Position numbers and translations under genes: made by a program | Assembly (NCBI RefSeq): GCF_027172205.1 | Contig: NC_070604.1 | Location: 74,747,023-74,811,022 of the forward strand | Direction of reading: 5' to 3' | Source of the DNA: Podarcis raffonei | Lineage: Eukaryota; Chordata; Lepidosauria; Squamata; Lacertidae | Length of the DNA stretch: 64,000 bases | The notes under the pieces: model-generated | Seen by the model: only the letters and a program-made list of their open reading frames with translations | Databases searched by the model: none | What the model was told of the DNA's origin: nothing | In this document: piece by piece, positions 60,875 to 64,000 of the stretch | Layout: each line of letters starts with the position of its first letter | How positions within the stretch are numbered: position 1 is the stretch's first letter

Positions 60875-61308
60875 TGCTACATTTCTTTTCACCTGTACCA
60901 GTAGCCTCAAAATACTTCTGACAGTCTCTCAGGATAATTGATCCATGAATTACACTTTTAGATATGTGTACAATTCTCCCCAGCAGCCAAGTTCGGAGGT
61001 ATGGTGCACATCACCACTACTTATATGCAATTAGTGTGAGAACTGAGAAACCATGAACAGTAATATATTAAAATGTGAAGAACATTTTAAAAAAGAAAGA
61101 AAATCCACTAAATGGAATATTTTATTTGTTTATTTATGATATTTCTAACTTGCCCTTTATCCATAGATCCTAAGGAAGGGAAATATGCACATCAGCAGCT
61201 ACTGAAAGATAAAATCAGGGATAATTTAGTGCACAAACCCAATGTTTCTTTTTTGAGGCAGTGGGAGGCAGCACTTATTAAAACATTTTGTTTGTACTCT
61301 TTAAATTC

Positions 61309-61338
61309 TATGTATGTATGTATGTATGTATGTATGTA
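61309..61338. repeat. (TATG)n microsatellite
   Basis: About seven TATG units followed by a piece (cattcaaaaatcacagggcgg) that resembles a LINE 3' end. Confidence 0.93.
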
Positions 61339-61415
61339 CATTCGTGCATTCTATACTGCCCTTCATTCAAAAATCACAGGGCGGTTTACAATATATATAT
61401 AATATATTGTATATA

Positions 61416-61856
61416 CCGTATTTTTCGCCCTATAGGACGCACTTTTCCCCCTCCAAAAATGAAGGGGGAAAGTGTGTGCGTCCTATGGGGCGAATGCAGG
61501 CTTTTGCTGAAGCCTGGAGAGCGAGAGGCATCGGTGCGCACCGACCCCTCTCGCTCTCCAGGCTTCAGGAAGCTATTCGCAAGGCTTGCGGGCAGCAGCC
61601 CGAAGCACGGGGCGCCCTCCGGAGGGCGCCCCGTGCTTCGCGCAGATGTCCGCAAGCCTTGCGAGCCCAGCAGGAGTTGCCGCCAGGCTCACAAGGCTTG
61701 CGGATAGCAGCCTGTTCTGGGGGCTGGGGTCGGGGGAAACTCAGGCTTCCCCAGCCCCGCGGCGGGGGGGGAATAATTTTTTTTAAAATTCATTTCCCCC
61801 CAAAAACCCGAGGTCCATCCTATGGGCCGGTGCGCCCTATAGGGCGAAAAATACGG
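61416..61856. mobile_element. TA-flanked foldback element with ccgtattttt termini
   Basis: Left end ccgtatttttcgccctatag and right end ctatagggcgaaaaatacgg are perfect inverted repeats, with TA outside (61414-61415, 61857-61858). The 441-bp interior is GC-rich and itself folds (cgccctccggagggcg near 61612-61627; gagagcgagaggcatcggtg against cgacccctctcgctctcc). No transposase frame. The superfamily cannot be fixed from the ends; the TA sites would fit Tc1/mariner. Confidence 0.88.
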
Positions 61857-62374
61857 TACAAATTGGAAATTGTGGTAAGGAAAACAATTGGATTCTATCA
61901 TACCAACTTATACTCAGGGTAGACACGTTGAAATCAAGTCCATTGATTAAAATGGTATACTCCAAGCATCACTTAATTTGATACAACCAGGTAATGATAT
62001 CTAGTTCAGAGTGGACCAGTTGAAATAAAGGGATTTAACTTAACTTGATTGATTTCATTGTATCTACTTTAAGTGTGACTTAGTCGGATGTCATCCAGTA
62101 TATTTAATGTTTCTTCCTGTATTATCTCAAATTTCCCAGTGCTAGTTTGTCTTTATATGTTTTTAGTATTAGTTATTTGAAGACCTCCTGGATTTATGTA
62201 TAATAACATAAACATAACTACTGAAATAAATACTTTTTTAAAGCTTAATTGAAATATGCTTTGGAATTCCAGCAATGGTATTTTGTTATGCAATGTCCTT
62301 GTGTATATTCATTTTTTTAAAAATTACATGCTTTAATTACTTTTGCAAACAAAATAACTTGTTCTTACTTGCAG

Positions 62375-62469
62375 ATGGCTCTGACTCAAGAGATAAACCA
62401 AAGCTCTATCGTCTGCAGTTAAGTGTGACAGAAGTTGGTACAGAAAAATTTGATGACAACTCCATACAG
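62375..62469 (+). CDS. AFDN: AFDN exon 10, residues 411-442: entry to the FHA domain
   Basis: Encodes (D)GSDSRDKPKLYRLQLSVTEV then GTEKFDDNSIQ, identical to mammalian afadin as remembered. It starts the FHA (forkhead-associated) fold. The acceptor is acttgcag, the donor gtagga; the exon ends in phase 0. Confidence 0.97.
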
Positions 62470-63680
62470 GTAGGAAACGTTTATTGAGTCAAGAAAGAGA
62501 GTTTGGTTTATGCAAGCTGCAGTCTCCCATATTTGGATCAGACAAAAAAATTGGTTTATTATTAAGAGCAACTTTAGACCCCCGACCCCAGGGGGGAAGG
62601 AGAGTGCACAATCCTAAAGCCATTGGAACCATGATCATAGCCAAGGGGAGCAGGGAGGGGCAGCTGCCCCTCATCAATAAACATCAATAAAAATACATAG
62701 CAAACTGAGGTTCTGGGGCCCCCTCTAAACAAAATGTCTGTACCCCCTAATAAAAATCCTGGTTACCCCCATGAATTTGCAACACGTTATCATTGCAACA
62801 ACCCATCATTTGTTTTGACATTGAATTGTGCTGAAACCTTTGTGTGACCGTGGGAAGAGGAATGGTATACTTTCCAGACTTTCAGAACCTAGACAGTTTG
62901 TTGATCTGGGTGGTTGACTGTATCCAGTTGCTTGTATTCAATGTTAGTCCCACTCAAAGTACATACAGGCAATGACCAATTTATGTGTGACGACCTGGAA
63001 GTAGCCGGAAAAGGAGGTGGGCCAGGGGCAGAACTGGGTGGAGAGGGCTTATGCTAATTCTTCCAAAGCGCGGGTGTCAGGAACGTAACCGCCATACAAT
63101 TGGTAGTTGCCTGTGCTCCCATTTAAATTAATCGACATGACTACCTTATGTTAATTAATTTCAATGGGATCTTTTCTGAGCATGATACAGCCCAATATTT
63201 TTAAATGCTACTGGTCAACCCTTTCTATCATAACTACTTAGCTTCATGTTCAGTTGTGTACTGAAAAATATTAATGAAGTGGGAACCAGGAAAAATATAA
63301 TAAAAAAGGCTTCAGTTTTGAAAGTTGTAAACGTATGTGTGTGGACTAGCACGGATGCTAGATGGTGTTGTATTTTTCTACAAGATAACATAGTTATTCT
63401 TCAGTTAATGTTGCTATTACCCAATCATTATACTCATCACCTTACATGCATTCACAGATGGCAGCTTTTGGTGGTTTCTGAAAGATACTTGATCCCATCA
63501 CTCATGGTACATTTTGAGGAAACTGATGCTGAACTAATGCAATTAATATTGAAAAAAAGTACTTTGCTTATTTAAACCAAAACACATATGTACATATTAG
63601 CATAGGTTTTATTTTATTTTATTTTTTAAAAAACCTGGTATCAGTTTTGCTGCTTCTAAATTTTGGTTATTTATTTTCAG
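62470..63680 (+). other. AFDN: AFDN intron 10
   Basis: 1.2 kb with a worn copy of the short palindromic repeat at about 63070-63200. No additional exon; a 109-codon open frame at 63246-63575 resembles nothing known. Confidence 0.88.
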
Positions 63681-63940
63681 TTGTTTGGTCCAGGAATTCA
63701 GCCTCATCATTGTGACCTCACTAATATGGATGGAGTTGTTACAGTTACCCCAAGAAGCATTGATGCCGAGACTTATGTAGAAGGTCAGCGGATCTCAGAG
63801 ACCACTATGCTGCAAAGTGGTATGAAGGTTCAGTTTGGGACCTCTCATGTATTTAAATTTGTGGATCCCATTCAAGATCACATTCCTAAAGGACGTCTAG
63901 ATGCAGGACACATGGTGAAAAGTTCACGACTCAAAGCTGG
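63681..63940 (+). CDS. AFDN: AFDN exon 11, residues 443-529: FHA domain
   Basis: Encodes LFGPGIQPHHCDLTNMDGVV, TVTPRSIDAETYVEGQRISE and TTMLQSGMKVQFGTSHVFKF, the core of the FHA domain. It continues VDPIQDHIPKGRLDAGHMVK, where the wording leaves the mammalian one. Afadin's FHA domain is atypical and is linked to protein contacts such as ADIP, rather than certain phosphothreonine binding. The donor is gtaaat after two bases of codon 529. This is the last exon in the window. Confidence 0.97.
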
Positions 63941-64000
63941 GTAAATCACCATTTTCAAGCAATAATCCCAAACTCAGGAAATTATTTAAGATGGTGATGG
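63941..64000 (+). other. AFDN: AFDN intron 11, start only
   Basis: Begins gtaaatcacc and runs off the window. The dilute, PDZ and proline-rich/coiled-coil parts of afadin are expected in exons to the right. Confidence 0.9.

Larger units (their letters stand above)
53560..62374 (+). other. AFDN: AFDN intron 9, 8.8 kb
   Basis: Contains a nearly 1.1-kb L1 end, hAT-like palindromes, a TA-flanked MITE, LINE fragments, microsatellites and a ccgtattttt foldback element, all listed separately. 53560-55170 holds no element or exon that I could support. The donor is gtaatg; the acceptor is cttgcag. Confidence 0.88.

Overview
This is vertebrate nuclear DNA, most likely from a squamate reptile (lizard or snake). 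The only host gene recognised is the 5' part of AFDN (afadin, also AF6 or MLLT4) on the + strand. The translated exons follow mammalian afadin closely, with GT-AG introns and compatible phases throughout. The squamate call rests on the repeats: three full-length tRNA-derived SINEs of the Sauria type, a Bov-B (RTE) LINE end, L1 and L2-like LINE pieces, and many short DNA transposons. I cannot name the species or family.

Layout. Positions 1 to about 16,600 are AT-rich intergenic DNA upstream of the gene with no supportable gene; they hold one Sauria SINE, one 5'-truncated L1, several foldback DNA elements and an 8-bp-duplication (hAT-type) element. A CpG island at about 16.6-17.76 kb covers the presumed promoter, the 5' UTR and coding exon 1 (17,366-17,482). 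Intron 1 is 20.6 kb and rich in repeats. Exons 2 to 11 lie between 38,124 and 63,940. Together the eleven exons encode about 528 residues: the N-terminus, the first Ras-association domain (exons 2-3), a lysine-rich linker (exons 4-5), the second Ras-association domain (exons 6-8) and the FHA domain (exons 10-11). The dilute, PDZ and C-terminal parts of afadin must lie beyond the right edge.

The rest is transposon archaeology. Several insertions are dated relative to each other by nesting: a TA-flanked MITE inside a tRNA-Ala-like SINE (49.58 kb), and a hAT-like palindrome inside an L2-like LINE end (44.18 kb). Many insertions keep readable target-site duplications. The Sauria SINEs and the Bov-B copy share a 16-base 3' motif, so a SINE and its presumed LINE partner are visible in one window.

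I found no CRISPR array, operon, intact retrovirus, RNA gene or new multi-gene system. The most unusual items are two tandem (NAGNAG) splice acceptors in consecutive exons, a 45-nt in-frame exon, an intron flanked by an 11-base direct repeat, a MITE carrying a 24-bp minisatellite, and a group of MITEs that share termini but not interiors.
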